A DNA stretch of 32,009 nt from Myxococcales bacterium (GCA_014240165.1 JAAZXM010000050.1:1-32009), one strand, 5' to 3'. Shown: positions 15,578-23,914, counted from the stretch's first letter. Translations and numbers: made by a program. Notes: generated by a model from the sequence alone, not told the origin.

Positions 15578-17101
15578 TTACGCGCTGCGTTGCCGCAGCC
15601 AGACCAGCCCGCCCACGATCAGCAGGAGTTCGGGGACCAGCAGGCCCGCGCCATAGAAGGAGCGAAGCGAGCGCTCCAGGGGGACGGGGAATTGGTTCAC
15701 CTGGCGCCCGCCGTGTTTCGGATGCAGCGCAATGGCGGGCTCGCGCTCCAATGCCCAGTGGACCGTGTTGAGAACCAGGTCGAGGTTGTAGAGCGCGCGC
15801 AGGTAGCGGTTGCTCGCCACGTCGGCGTCGCCGAAGGCCGCAATGCGCGCAGGGGATGCGCCCCGTTCCACTTCGGCCAGGGCCACCAGGGCGTGATAGC
15901 CCGGGTTCGCATCGTCGGGGGGTTCGGGCAGGGCGTCCGGGGGCAGGGCGCCGGCCTGGGGGTCCGTCCAGGCGTCGGGGCTGGTCAGCGCCACGGCCTG
16001 AAGGCGGTCGTCCGGACGGGTCTTGCGGAGTTCGAAGGCCCGGGCCCGGCGGAAGAAGGTCATGCGGTTGGGCCCCAGCCCATGGGTGGCGGGATGGGTC
16101 GCGTAGGCGGAGACCACCGGAGAGAGCCCGGCGGTTTCCCCTTCGAGGGGGTGCGAGGACGGGTCCACCACGAAGCGATCCGGGGATTCGAGCCCGTAGC
16201 GCGATAGGACGGCTTCGATGCCGCTGGTTTCGCCGGGCTCGAGGAAGGCCACCAACGCGCCGCCTCCATCCAGGTAGCGTTCCACCGCGGCCAGGGCTGC
16301 GTCGGGCAGGGAACGCCGGGGGGCGATGACGAGCAGGCCCGAGGCGTCTTCCGGGATCGCGTCCGCCACCGCCAGGGGCAGGGGCCGCACGGTATAGCCG
16401 GCGTTGCGAAGCGCCGCGCCGAGGCCGGAGAAACCGTCGCCCCCCTCCTGGGCGAGGTCGCCCTCGCCGGCGCCCACCGCCGTGTAGAGGATGCGCTCGC
16501 CTCGGGGAAGCAGCCCCGCGATGGCTTCGTAGAGGCTGCCTTCGCTGGGTCGCTGGACCAGTGCCCAGTCCTCGCCCAACTCGGCCACCACGGAGTTGGA
16601 CGAGCCGATCCCGAAGCGATCTTCGTCCTCGGGGTATTGGTTGAGGTCGCGGGTGCGCACGACGACTTCGCCGTGGCGGGCCAGCGCATCCAGGAGTAAC
16701 CCGGTGCGCCGAAGCCGGGGATCACCCGGCAAGGTATAGAGGGTCAGGGTCATGGGTTCGGGCAACTTGCCCAAGGCCTGGAGGGTGGCCTCGGCCAGGG
16801 AGAATTGTTTTTCGAGCGTCATATCCAAGCGGGTTTCGCTTTGGGTGCTGAGCGCGTAGAGCGCGGCGGCGACAAGGCAGGCCCCGGCCCCGCGCGCCAG
16901 GGTGCGCAGCATGGGACCTCGCAAACCGGGCTGGCTGTGGCGGCCGGCGCGGATCAAGGCCGAGAGGCCTGCGGCGGTGAGCGCCCCCGCCCCCGCCAAC
17001 CATTGGCCCAGGGCGAAAGGCGTTTGGGCGCCGAGCACCTGCTGGCTCGCCCAGCCGAAGGCCATGAGGATGAGCCCCACCAGGGCCAGGGAACCCGTCA
17101 T
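15578..17101 (-). CDS. GldG-like ABC-associated membrane protein (DUF4350/ABC_transp_aux type)
   Basis: A 507-residue protein. Three hydrophobic helices stand at the N-terminus (about 4-22, 31-50, 68-86), then a large periplasmic region and a final helix (about 485-503, LVPELLLIVGGLVWLRQR). The periplasmic part has FSLAEATLQALGKLPEPMTLTLYTLPGDPRL and VRTRDLNQYPE, then SGLLVIAPRRSLPDAALAAVERYLDGGGALVAFLEPG, the ABC-type auxiliary region of GldG-like proteins. In Flavobacterium the GldA-GldF-GldG transporter is needed for gliding; in most bacteria the function is unknown. The start ATG overlaps the stop of the permease gene (ATGA, 4 bp), the reason for rejecting the longer in-frame ORF reaching to 17947. 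It is the last gene of a three-gene operon. Confidence 0.82.
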   Translation of the reverse strand: MTGSLALVGLILMAFGWASQQVLGAQTPFALGQWLAGAGALTAAGLSALIRAGRHSQPGLRGPMLRTLARGAGACLVAAALYALSTQSETRLDMTLEKQFSLAEATLQALGKLPEPMTLTLYTLPGDPRLRRTGLLLDALARHGEVVVRTRDLNQYPEDEDRFGIGSSNSVVAELGEDWALVQRPSEGSLYEAIAGLLPRGERILYTAVGAGEGDLAQEGGDGFSGLGAALRNAGYTVRPLPLAVADAIPEDASGLLVIAPRRSLPDAALAAVERYLDGGGALVAFLEPGETSGIEAVLSRYGLESPDRFVVDPSSHPLEGETAGLSPVVSAYATHPATHGLGPNRMTFFRRARAFELRKTRPDDRLQAVALTSPDAWTDPQAGALPPDALPEPPDDANPGYHALVALAEVERGASPARIAAFGDADVASNRYLRALYNLDLVLNTVHWALEREPAIALHPKHGGRQVNQFPVPLERSLRSFYGAGLLVPELLLIVGGLVWLRQRSA

Positions 17102-17889
17102 CCCGTCAGCCTCCGCCACTCGAGGGCGGCGCGGACCAGTCCGAAGGCTGCGCCGGCGAGGCAGAGAAAATAAACGGCGTCGGAAAGGGCGACGAGTCCC
17201 TCGGAAAATCGTGCGAAGTGGTCGTGGAGCGCGGCGGCTTCCAGCCATCCCGCCCAGCCCGGGCCCACCAGACCGTAGGCCCAGCTGAGATCGTAGAAGA
17301 GGTAGGCGGTCCCCACCGTGGCGGTGGCCGCGAGCATCTGGCTTCGGGTCAGGGCCGAGCAGACCAGGCCGATGGAAGCGATGCCCGTGGCCAGCAGGCT
17401 CAGGCCGACGAAGACCGAAAGCAGGTGGCCGAGCCCGAGGCCCCCCTGGACGATGGCGCTGGCCGGGTAGAGGAAACTCACCGTCATCATCAGGAGAACG
17501 AATGCGTAGGTGACCAGGCATTTGGCGCCGATGATCTGGCCCAGGGAAGCGCCGCTCGTGAGGAGTAGTTCGTCGGTCCCCTGGGCGCGTTCGCCGGCGA
17601 AGACCCGCATGGTGATGAGCGGAATGGGCAGGAGCAGGGTCAGCCCGAGTTGTTCCATGACCGGGAAGAAGACGGTGTCGCGCAGGTTGATGTAATCGGG
17701 AATCGCCGAGGAATCGAAGCCGGCCATATTGCTGCTCGCGTAGAGGAAGAGTTGCTGGTTGTACAGGCGCAGATGCTCGAAGAAGAGGATCGCGGTGAGC
17801 AGCGCGACGGTGGTCAGGACCACGTAGGCCACCGGCGAGGCAAAGAGCACGACGCATTCTTTGCGGATCAATGCGCGGAAGCGGATCAC
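17098..17889 (-). CDS. GldF-like ABC-2 permease
   Basis: A 263-residue permease with six predicted membrane segments. Typical ABC-2/GldF features are the amphipathic start IRFRALIRKECVVLFASPVAYVVLTTVALL, the long extracytoplasmic loop (about 45-85), the conserved FAGERAQGTDELLLTSGASLGQIIGAKCLV coupling region (about 103-132) and the segment LGLGHLLSVFVGLSLLATGIASIGLVCSALTRSQ. It begins with GTG inside the stop of the ATPase gene (GTGA, 4-bp overlap) and ends overlapping the GldG-like start, so all three genes are translationally coupled. It forms the membrane channel of the exporter with the ATPase encoded upstream. The transported substrate is unknown. GldF and NosY-type permeases look alike at this level; the GldG-like partner supports the GldF call. 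Confidence 0.85.
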   Translation of the reverse strand: MIRFRALIRKECVVLFASPVAYVVLTTVALLTAILFFEHLRLYNQQLFLYASSNMAGFDSSAIPDYINLRDTVFFPVMEQLGLTLLLPIPLITMRVFAGERAQGTDELLLTSGASLGQIIGAKCLVTYAFVLLMMTVSFLYPASAIVQGGLGLGHLLSVFVGLSLLATGIASIGLVCSALTRSQMLAATATVGTAYLFYDLSWAYGLVGPGWAGWLEAAALHDHFARFSEGLVALSDAVYFLCLAGAAFGLVRAALEWRRLTG

Positions 17890-18668
17890 GGCGCCGTCGC
17901 CTCCCGGCCCGGGCTTTCGTCGCCGAAGAGCGCCAGGGGGTTGCCACCGCCCAGGAGGGCCGGGCTTTCGCCCAGGGCCACCAGCGCGCCGCGGCGGAGC
18001 ACCGCGCAGTGGCGGGTGAGCGCCCGGGCTTCCTCGAGGTCGTGGGTGCAGAGCAGCAGGGTGCACTCGCCCGAAAGCTCGGCGAGCACGGCGCGGATCG
18101 CCTGGCGCTGGCGCGGGTCGAGGCCGCTGGTGGGTTCGTCGACTACCAGCAGGGCCGGGGCGTGGAGCAATGCCTGGGCGAGGGAAAGACGTTGGCTGTA
18201 GCCCCGGGACAGGTGACCCACGCCGCGACGGGCCACGTCTTCGAGGCCAAAGCGGGTCAGGGCTTCGTCCACCGCCGCCCGGCGCCGGGCGCCGGCGAGA
18301 CCACGCAGGCCCGCGGCGAAGCGAAGGAAGTCGCGCACCCGGAACTCGGGGTAGAGCCTCGGGGTTTCCGGTGCGTAACCGATGCGTGCCTGGACGTCGC
18401 GCGGGGCCTGGGCGGGAGAGAGGCCATCGATGCTGAGGGTGCCGCTACTCGGGATCAGGAGGCCCGTGAGCAGGCGGATGAAGGTGGTCTTGCCCGCGCC
18501 GTTGCCCCCCAGAAGGCCGAAGCCCTCGCCGGGCTGGATCTCCAGGCTGATATTCTCCAGCGCGATATGGGGGCCGAAGCGCCGTCCCAAGGCGCGGGCC
18601 TCGACGTGGGCGCCCTTGCCGGGCGCGTTGCCGGATGCCGGGTTTTCCGCGGGCGGGTGGGTGACCAT
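17886..18668 (-). CDS. GldA-like ABC transporter ATP-binding protein
   Basis: A 260-residue ATPase with all motifs: Walker A GGNGAGKTT (about 54-62), Q-loop region IGYAPETPRLYPEFRVRDFLRF, signature LSRGYSQRLSLAQALL (about 152-167), Walker B ALLVVDEP with GLDP D-loop, and the switch His in LLLCTHDLEEA. It couples ATP hydrolysis to export by the GldF-like permease. ATG at 18668 gives about 22 polar residues before the ABC core. The ribosome site is unremarkable. A 12-bp tandem repeat (18694-18753) and the aroA stop lie just upstream, with a 73-bp gap, so its promoter must lie within or upstream of aroA or in that short gap. Confidence 0.92.
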   Translation of the reverse strand: MVTHPPAENPASGNAPGKGAHVEARALGRRFGPHIALENISLEIQPGEGFGLLGGNGAGKTTFIRLLTGLLIPSSGTLSIDGLSPAQAPRDVQARIGYAPETPRLYPEFRVRDFLRFAAGLRGLAGARRRAAVDEALTRFGLEDVARRGVGHLSRGYSQRLSLAQALLHAPALLVVDEPTSGLDPRQRQAIRAVLAELSGECTLLLCTHDLEEARALTRHCAVLRRGALVALGESPALLGGGNPLALFGDESPGREATAP

Positions 18669-18693
18669 GGGTGTGGGCCGAATGGGCTTGACG

Positions 18694-18753
18694 TTAGAAC
18701 TGGTTTTAGAACTGGTTTTAGAACTGATTTTAGAACTGATTTTAGAACTGATT
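18694..18753 (-). repeat. Five tandem 12-bp repeats covering the aroA stop codon
   Basis: On the aroA strand the unit is AATCAGTTCTAA (Asn-Gln-Phe-stop), the last four codons of aroA. It occurs three times exactly and then twice as AACCAGTTCTAA. Each copy keeps the frame, so five in-frame TAA stops lie 12 bases apart. It lies between aroA and the GldA-like gene. Confidence 0.95.
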
Positions 18754-20067
18754 GAAGGTGTCGAAATATTGGGGCCAGGTCTTGCTGACGCAGCCCGGAT
18801 CTCGGATCACCACGCCGGGCACGCGCAGGCCGGCGAGGGAAAAGGCCATGGCCATGCGATGATCGTCGTAGGTGTCGATTTCGGCGCCGTGAAGCGGGCC
18901 GGGCTGAATGAAGAGAGAGTCGCGATCGGCGTCGGCCCGGGCGCCGAGTTTGCGTAGTTCTTTTTGCAGGGCCTCAAGGCGGTCGGTTTCCTTGATGCGC
19001 AGGTTCCACACGTTCTTGATCCGCGTCGGACCATCGGCGAAGAGCGCGACCACGGCGTAGACGAGGGCTGCGTCGGGGAAGGCGTTCATGTCCACCTCGC
19101 CCAGGCTGCGGAGCGGGCCATCCGGGCCCCGGACCTCGACGCGGTCGGCCTGGCGAATGACTTCGCAGCCCATTTGTTCGAGCAAACCGAGCACCCGAAA
19201 ATCCGCCTGCAGGGTATTGGGCGGGATGCCTTCGACGCTCACCGACCCGCCCGCGATGGCTGCGGCGCAGAAGGGGTAGGCGGCCGACGAGGCGTCGGGT
19301 TCGATCGCGTAGGGGCGTGCGCGGTAGGGGACGCCCGCCCGTACCCGGATGCGTTCCCCCGTGGTGCCCGCCCGTGCGTTGTCCACCCAATCCGCCTCGG
19401 CCCCGAAATCGCGCATGATGGCCAGGGTGGTCTCCACGTAGGGACGCGAGACGAGTTCGCCTTCCATGAACGCGAGGTCGACATCCTTGCGCGCGTAGGG
19501 GGCGGTCAGCAGAACCGCCGAGGTGAATTGGCTCGAGTGGCGGCCGTCGATGAAGCCCTCGCCTCCGGGCAAACCGCCCCCGGCGACACGGACCGGCGGA
19601 CAGCCGGCTTCGCCCTCGATCCGCAGCTGGGCGCCGAGGCTCGTCAGGGAGTCGACCAGGTGGGCGATGGGCCGCTCGCGCATGCGCGGGCTGCCGTCGA
19701 TGACCACGGGTCCCGGGGCCAGGCAAGCGGCGGCGGTGAGGAAGCGCGCGGTGGTTCCCGAGTTCTGGCAATAGAGCGACCCATTGGGTTCGCGCAATCG
19801 GCCGCCGGTGCCCACCACCGCCCAGGGGTCGCCCCGGATATCGAATTGTGTGCCCAGGGCGGTCAGGGCATTGCGCATGACATCGGTGTCGTCGCTCGCC
19901 AACGGGCCGGCCAGGGTGGTTTCACCTTCGGAGAGCGCGGCGATGAGGAGGGCGCGGTTGGTGATGCTCTTGGATCCCGGGACGCGGACGCGGGCGTCGA
20001 GGGGGCCGCGGGGCTCGAGGGGTAAGGAGTCGGGCAATTGGGCCACGGGCGCTCGGGGACCTTTCAA
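18742..20067 (-). CDS. aroA: 3-phosphoshikimate 1-carboxyvinyltransferase (EPSP synthase)
   Basis: A 441-residue enzyme of the shikimate pathway, joining phosphoenolpyruvate to shikimate 3-phosphate. Landmarks are VRVPGSKSITNRALLIAAL (Lys33, Arg38 near the active site), CQNSGTTARFLTAA, GSPRMRERPI, DGRHSSQFTSAVLL, EPDASSAAYPFCAAA, EVDMNAFPDAAL (catalytic Asp), KETDRLEALQKELRKLGA, and the family end DDHRMAMAFSLAGLR and DPGCVSKTWPQYFD. It has the two-domain inside-out barrel length expected. The listed start is TTG at 20067 with GAGGA at about 11 bases; GTG at 20046 is equally possible and would drop seven residues. The final residues NQF-stop are repeated as DNA (see 18694-18753). It is divergent from serA across a 430-bp region. 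Confidence 0.95.
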   Translation of the reverse strand: MKGPRAPVAQLPDSLPLEPRGPLDARVRVPGSKSITNRALLIAALSEGETTLAGPLASDDTDVMRNALTALGTQFDIRGDPWAVVGTGGRLREPNGSLYCQNSGTTARFLTAAACLAPGPVVIDGSPRMRERPIAHLVDSLTSLGAQLRIEGEAGCPPVRVAGGGLPGGEGFIDGRHSSQFTSAVLLTAPYARKDVDLAFMEGELVSRPYVETTLAIMRDFGAEADWVDNARAGTTGERIRVRAGVPYRARPYAIEPDASSAAYPFCAAAIAGGSVSVEGIPPNTLQADFRVLGLLEQMGCEVIRQADRVEVRGPDGPLRSLGEVDMNAFPDAALVYAVVALFADGPTRIKNVWNLRIKETDRLEALQKELRKLGARADADRDSLFIQPGPLHGAEIDTYDDHRMAMAFSLAGLRVPGVVIRDPGCVSKTWPQYFDTFNQF

Positions 20068-20238
20068 GGGGGTTGCCCAATCCTCGGGTCACGCGGCCCG
20101 GAGCCGACTCTCGGCATCCAAACCGGCAGGTCCGGGCCGGGCTTCCCGCGTAGGGGCGCCAAGCTAGCTTGATCGGCCCCGGGAGCCAGCGTCCGGCGGC
20201 GAATATTCGCCCAATTCGTCCGGGTCGAGGGGCCGCCG

Positions 20239-20267
20239 TTGACACTCCGCCGGGGCTTCGGCAACAT
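20239..20267 (+). promoter_or_regulatory. Candidate sigma-70-type promoter of serA-purA
   Basis: A perfect -35 hexamer TTGACA (20239-20244), a 17-base spacer, and a weak -10 CAACAT (20262-20267; three of six bases match). Transcription would start near 20274 and run 224 bases to the TTG start of serA. Confidence 0.45.
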
Positions 20268-20272
20268 GGGCC

Positions 20273-20295
20273 GGCTGCACTTTTTCCTTGCAGCC
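20273..20295 (+). other. Hairpin at the predicted 5' end of the serA leader
   Basis: GGCTGCA (20273-20279) and TGCAGCC (20289-20295) form a seven-base perfect stem with a nine-base pyrimidine-rich loop. It would lie at the extreme 5' end of the transcript from the promoter at 20239. Its role, such as mRNA stability, is inference. Confidence 0.4.
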
Positions 20296-20497
20296 ACGTG
20301 GCTTTAGCTCCTGAAATCGCCAGAGACACGGCGGGGCGGGCAAGGCCTCCCCCGAAACGACCATTCATGACTCGGGCTGCGTGTTGCCGGGGTGCCCCAT
20401 GGCCGAAATCGGCCGGGTTGGGGGATGCTGGGCGAAAAAGGCACATAGATAGAAGGATGAAGGATTCACTGAGGGCCAAGGCCCGAGGAGAAACGAG

Positions 20498-22078
20498 TTG
20501 ACGAAGGTCCTCGTATCAGATTCGCTGGCGCCCCAGGGCGTCGAGGTACTCGCCCACGCGGCCGGGCTCGAAGTGATCGAGCGCCCGGGTGCCAGCCCGG
20601 ACGAATTGCTCGAACTCATCGGCGACGTCGAGGGGCTCGTGATTCGCAGTGGCACCAAGGTTACCGCGGATGTGATCGCCCGGGCGGACAAGCTCAAGGT
20701 CATCGGCCGCGCGGGCATCGGGGTGGACAACGTCGACGTGGCCGCGGCGACGGCCCGGGGCATCGTGGTGGTGAACACGCCCGAGGGCAACAACATCACC
20801 ACCGCCGAGCACGCCCTGGCGCTGATGGTTTCCCTGGCGCGGCATATTCCCCAGGCCACCGCTTCCCTGAAGGCGGGCAAATGGGAGAAGAAGAAATTCC
20901 AGGGCATCGAGCTCTTCAACCGCACCCTGGGCGTGATCGGGGCCGGCAATATCGGTCGCATCGTGGTGAGCCGGGCGCGCGGTTTGGGGATGCGGGTGAT
21001 CGTGGCCGATCCCTTCCTCACCGCCGAGGCTGCGGCGCGCATGGACGTGGAGCAGGTGGAGTTCGACGAATTGCTCGCGCGGGCGGATGTGATCACCGTA
21101 CACGTACCCAAGACCAAGGATACGACCGGCTTGCTGAACGCGGCCGCTTTCGCGAAGTGCAAGCCCGGGGTGCTGATCATCAACGCCGCCCGGGGCGGGA
21201 TCGTCGACGAGCCGGATCTCTACGCGGCCCTGGATTCCGGGCAGGTGGGGGGCGCTGGGCTGGATGTTTTCGTCGAGGAACCGCCGCCCGCCGACCACCC
21301 GCTGGTGACCCATCCCCGGGTGATCTGCACGCCGCACCTGGGCGCCTCTACCGAGCAGGCCCAGGTGAATGTCTCTGTGGCCGTGGCCGAACAGGTCCGT
21401 GATTTCCTGATCGAGGGCGTGGTACGAAACTCCATCAACGTGCCGTCGATTTCGCCCGAACTCATGGCCGAGGTGGGCCCCTATCTGGTGCTGGCCGAGA
21501 AACTCGGCCGCTTTCAAGGGCAGTTGGTTGAGACGGCCATCGAGCAGGTCGAGGTGGAATACGCCGGGGATATCTCCGAGATCAACGTGGCGCCCATCAC
21601 GATTGCGGTTTTGCGCGGGCTGCTCGAGCGCAGCCAGGCCAATGTCAACATGGTGAACGCTCCGCTGATCGCCCAGGAGATGGGAATCAAGCTGATCGAA
21701 ACCAAGGTGCGCAAGCCGGTGGATTTTGCCAGTTCGATCAGCGTGCGGACCCGGGGTGCCGCGGTGCGGCTGATCGAGGGCGCGATCTTCCACGGCAGCC
21801 AGCCGCGGATCGTGCGCATCGACGATTTCATGCTCGAGGCCATTCCCGAGGGCCCGACCCTGCTGCTCCACAACCACGACCAGTCGGGCGTGGTGGGGAT
21901 GGTGGGGTCGATACTCGGCGAAGCCGGGATCAATATTTCACGCATGCAGCTGGGGCTGGTGCCCGAGCGCAAAGAGGCCGCGATGTTGGTCAACGTCGAC
22001 AGCGTGCCGCCCGAAGCGGTGGTCGAGCAATTGCGGAACTCACCGCATGTGATCACAGCCAAGTTGTTGGAGCTTTAG
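20498..22078 (+). CDS. serA: D-3-phosphoglycerate dehydrogenase (ACT-domain form)
   Basis: A 526-residue enzyme, the long form that starts serine synthesis by oxidising 3-phosphoglycerate with NAD+. Order of parts: substrate-binding half (1-100, with GRAGIGVDNVDVAAATARGI), Rossmann domain with TLGVIGAGNIGRIV (about 143-156), catalytic INAARGGIVDE (Arg232), GLDVFVEEPP, TPHLGASTEQAQ (His280), then an intervening domain (about 320-450) and a C-terminal ACT domain (about 451-526, TLLLHNHDQSGVVGMVGSILGEAGINISRMQLG), which in relatives gives serine feedback inhibition. The start is TTG at 20498 with GGAG 8 bases upstream; no better ATG exists nearby. Only two bases separate its stop from purA, so the two form an operon behind the leader described above. 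Confidence 0.96.
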   Translation: MTKVLVSDSLAPQGVEVLAHAAGLEVIERPGASPDELLELIGDVEGLVIRSGTKVTADVIARADKLKVIGRAGIGVDNVDVAAATARGIVVVNTPEGNNITTAEHALALMVSLARHIPQATASLKAGKWEKKKFQGIELFNRTLGVIGAGNIGRIVVSRARGLGMRVIVADPFLTAEAAARMDVEQVEFDELLARADVITVHVPKTKDTTGLLNAAAFAKCKPGVLIINAARGGIVDEPDLYAALDSGQVGGAGLDVFVEEPPPADHPLVTHPRVICTPHLGASTEQAQVNVSVAVAEQVRDFLIEGVVRNSINVPSISPELMAEVGPYLVLAEKLGRFQGQLVETAIEQVEVEYAGDISEINVAPITIAVLRGLLERSQANVNMVNAPLIAQEMGIKLIETKVRKPVDFASSISVRTRGAAVRLIEGAIFHGSQPRIVRIDDFMLEAIPEGPTLLLHNHDQSGVVGMVGSILGEAGINISRMQLGLVPERKEAAMLVNVDSVPPEAVVEQLRNSPHVITAKLLEL

Positions 22079-22080
22079 TC

Positions 22081-23376
22081 ATGACCACAGTAGTTGGCGT
22101 CGGTGCCCAATGGGGCGACGAGGGCAAGGGAAAAATTATCGATTGGTTGGCCCCGCGGTCCGACCTGGTGGCGCGTTTTCAGGGCGGCAATAACGCGGGC
22201 CATACCCTGGTGGTGGATGGTGAGACGACGGTGCTGCACGTGGTGCCCTCGGGCATTCTCCATGAGGGAAGCATCAATCTGATCGGCCCGGGAGTGGTGG
22301 TGGATCCAGCTATCCTGCTGGGGGAGGTCGATGCCCTCATCGAGCGCGGTGTGCTGCAGGATCCCTCGCGGCTACGGGTTTCGGGCCGGGCCCATGTGAT
22401 TCTGCCTTGGCATCAGGCCCTCGATCAGGCGCGGGAGGCCGCTGCCGGGAAATCGAGCATTGGCACCACGGGCCGGGGCATCGGGCCCGCATACGAGGAT
22501 AAAGTGGCGCGACGGGGCGTGCGGGTCGCCGACCTGTTGGCCCCGGACAGCCTGCTCGAAAAACTCGAGAAGGTCGCCAAGGGCCGGAACTTCGAACTCA
22601 CCCAATACCACGGGGGCGAGGCGGTGGACGTGACCGAACTCCACGCCCTGGCCAGCGAGTGGGGCAAGCGCCTGGAGCCCTATGTCGATCACACCGGGCG
22701 CATCCTCGACCGGGCCCTGAGAGCGGGCAAGAGCGTGCTCTTCGAAGGCGCCCAGGGGACCTTTCTCGATATCGACCACGGCACCTATCCGTTCGTGACT
22801 TCATCGAATTGCGTAGCCGGCGCGGTGTGCACCGGCTCGGGAGTCGGGCCGACACGCATCGACCGGGTAATCGGGATTACCAAGGCCTACACCACGCGCG
22901 TGGGGGCCGGACCCTTTCCCACCGAGGACGAGGGCGAGCGCGGCGAAGCCCTGCGTCAGGCAGGATCGGAAGTCGGTGCCACGACTGGACGACCGCGTCG
23001 CTGCGGTTGGTTCGACGCGGTGCTGCTCCGCGAGGCCGTCACGGTGAACGGACTCACCGACCTGGCGCTCAATAAGCTCGATGTGCTGAGCGGGCAGGGG
23101 GATCTGCCCTTGGCCACCGGCTACAAGATCGACGGCAAGGTGACCGAGGATTTCCCCATGACGCTGGAGGAAGTTGCCCGGGCCGAGCCCGTCTACGAAA
23201 TCCAGCCCGGTTGGGACGAGGACATCCGCGGCGTGCGCCGCATGGAAGACCTGCCGGACAACGCCCGGCGCTACGTCGACCGCATCGAGACCCTGGTGGA
23301 CGTGCGGGCGGCCTTCGTGTCCGTGGGCCCCGGTCGCGAAGAGATCATCAAGGTCAGCGACCCGTTCTCTCATTAG
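22081..23376 (+). CDS. purA: Adenylosuccinate synthetase
   Basis: A 431-residue enzyme, normal length, catalysing GTP-dependent condensation of IMP and aspartate, the first committed step to AMP. Landmarks: VGAQWGDEGKGKIIDWL with the general base Asp13, GGNNAGHT with His41, TTGRGIGPAYEDKVARRGVR, LFEGAQGTFLDIDHGTYPFVTSSN, GVGPTRIDRVIGITKAYTTRVGAGPFPTE, TGRPRRCGWFD and the GTP-binding LNKLDVLSG. It starts with ATG three bases after the serA stop. After the stop comes a 740-bp region without a confident gene, starting with a 10-bp tandem repeat. Nothing suggests an unusual variant. Confidence 0.97.
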   Translation: MTTVVGVGAQWGDEGKGKIIDWLAPRSDLVARFQGGNNAGHTLVVDGETTVLHVVPSGILHEGSINLIGPGVVVDPAILLGEVDALIERGVLQDPSRLRVSGRAHVILPWHQALDQAREAAAGKSSIGTTGRGIGPAYEDKVARRGVRVADLLAPDSLLEKLEKVAKGRNFELTQYHGGEAVDVTELHALASEWGKRLEPYVDHTGRILDRALRAGKSVLFEGAQGTFLDIDHGTYPFVTSSNCVAGAVCTGSGVGPTRIDRVIGITKAYTTRVGAGPFPTEDEGERGEALRQAGSEVGATTGRPRRCGWFDAVLLREAVTVNGLTDLALNKLDVLSGQGDLPLATGYKIDGKVTEDFPMTLEEVARAEPVYEIQPGWDEDIRGVRRMEDLPDNARRYVDRIETLVDVRAAFVSVGPGREEIIKVSDPFSH

Positions 23377-23444
23377 CACCGCGCCGCTGGGCGCGCCGCA
23401 GGGGGCGGGGTTGGCCAAGGGCTTCGGGAGAACCCGCGTCTCTT

Positions 23445-23504
23445 TGACCGGAGATGACCGGAGATGACCGGAGATGACCGGAGTTAACCGGATTTGACCG
23501 CAGA
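23445..23504 (+). repeat. Six tandem 10-bp repeats (TGACCGGAGA) after purA
   Basis: The unit TGACCGGAGA occurs three times exactly, then as TGACCGGAGT, TAACCGGATT and TGACCGCAGA. The 10-base period places each copy on the same face of the helix. Single further copies of TGACCGGA occur at 23517 and 23958. Confidence 0.9.
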
Positions 23505-23598
23505 GGGTCGCCGAGGTGACCGGAGCCCGCTGTTGCGGCTCGTGCAGCTCGTGTTGATGGCGGCGAGGCCCGAGCTCCGGCCACGCCCCATGGAGCGG

Positions 23599-23835
23599 TC
23601 AGCGCCGAACGGCACCCCACTGCACGGGGACGGGAATGGCGAGGCCCGGGGCGAATGGGCTGCGGGGCAGGTCGCTTCCCGCAGCCTTCACGGGCTGAGA
23701 TCTTGCCTCGACGGACACGCGGGGCTGGATCCGCTCTACTCGGCAAAGTGCGCGGCTGTACTCACGCAGTTCGCGCGTCTCTCGTGTCTCGTGCGTCGGT
23801 GCTCCGGCGTTGCCGACCGTGGTTTCAATTCGCAT
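23599..23835 (-). CDS. Doubtful small ORF behind a leftward promoter
   Basis: A 78-residue frame starting with ATG at 23835, with GAGGAG 10 bases upstream and a promoter-like pair about 135 bases upstream. The product is Arg/Glu/Pro-rich (MRIETTVGNAGAP, then HETRETRELREYSRAL) without a signal peptide, membrane helix or domain I recognise. High-GC DNA gives such frames by chance. It is listed because promoter, structured leader and ribosome site line up; the transcript could equally be non-coding. Confidence 0.2.
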   Translation of the reverse strand: MRIETTVGNAGAPTHETRETRELREYSRALCRVERIQPRVSVEARSQPVKAAGSDLPRSPFAPGLAIPVPVQWGAVRR

Positions 23836-23863
23836 TGGGGCAGGTCTCCTCGCGGTTTTCGTT

Positions 23864-23890
23864 CTTGTTGCTCTTGTTGCCCTTGTTGCT
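23864..23890 (-). repeat. Three 9-bp repeats, (R)GCAACAAG on the minus strand
   Basis: On the plus strand the units are CTTGTTGCT, CTTGTTGCC and CTTGTTGCT. On the minus strand this is an A/C-rich (R)GCAACAAG tract between the hairpin at 23915-23949 and the GAGGAG site of the small ORF, that is, in the predicted leader of the leftward transcript. Confidence 0.85.
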
Positions 23891-23914
23891 CTGGTGTGTT
23901 TTCGGTCCCCGGTC

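Larger units (their letters stand above)
20068..20497. other. 430-bp divergent region with the serA promoter and a long leader
   Basis: No gene is supported here. It holds a TTGACA promoter at 20239-20267 for serA, then a leader of about 225 bases with a hairpin at 20273-20295, a palindromic element (arms GGCCGA and TCGGCC at 20401-20414) and GGGCC-AA-GGCCC immediately before the ribosome site. I see no known riboswitch consensus. The aroA promoter is not identified. Confidence 0.5.

Noticed and set aside
17102..17947. N-terminal extension of the GldG-like frame.
   Set aside because: It overlaps the GldF-like gene in another frame and is Arg/Pro-rich shadow sequence; the ATG at 17101 forms the 4-bp overlap typical of the operon.
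23445..23504. CRISPR array.
   Set aside because: Units are 10 bp and contiguous with no spacers; no cas genes are present. The same applies to the repeats at 18694, 23864 and 26659.
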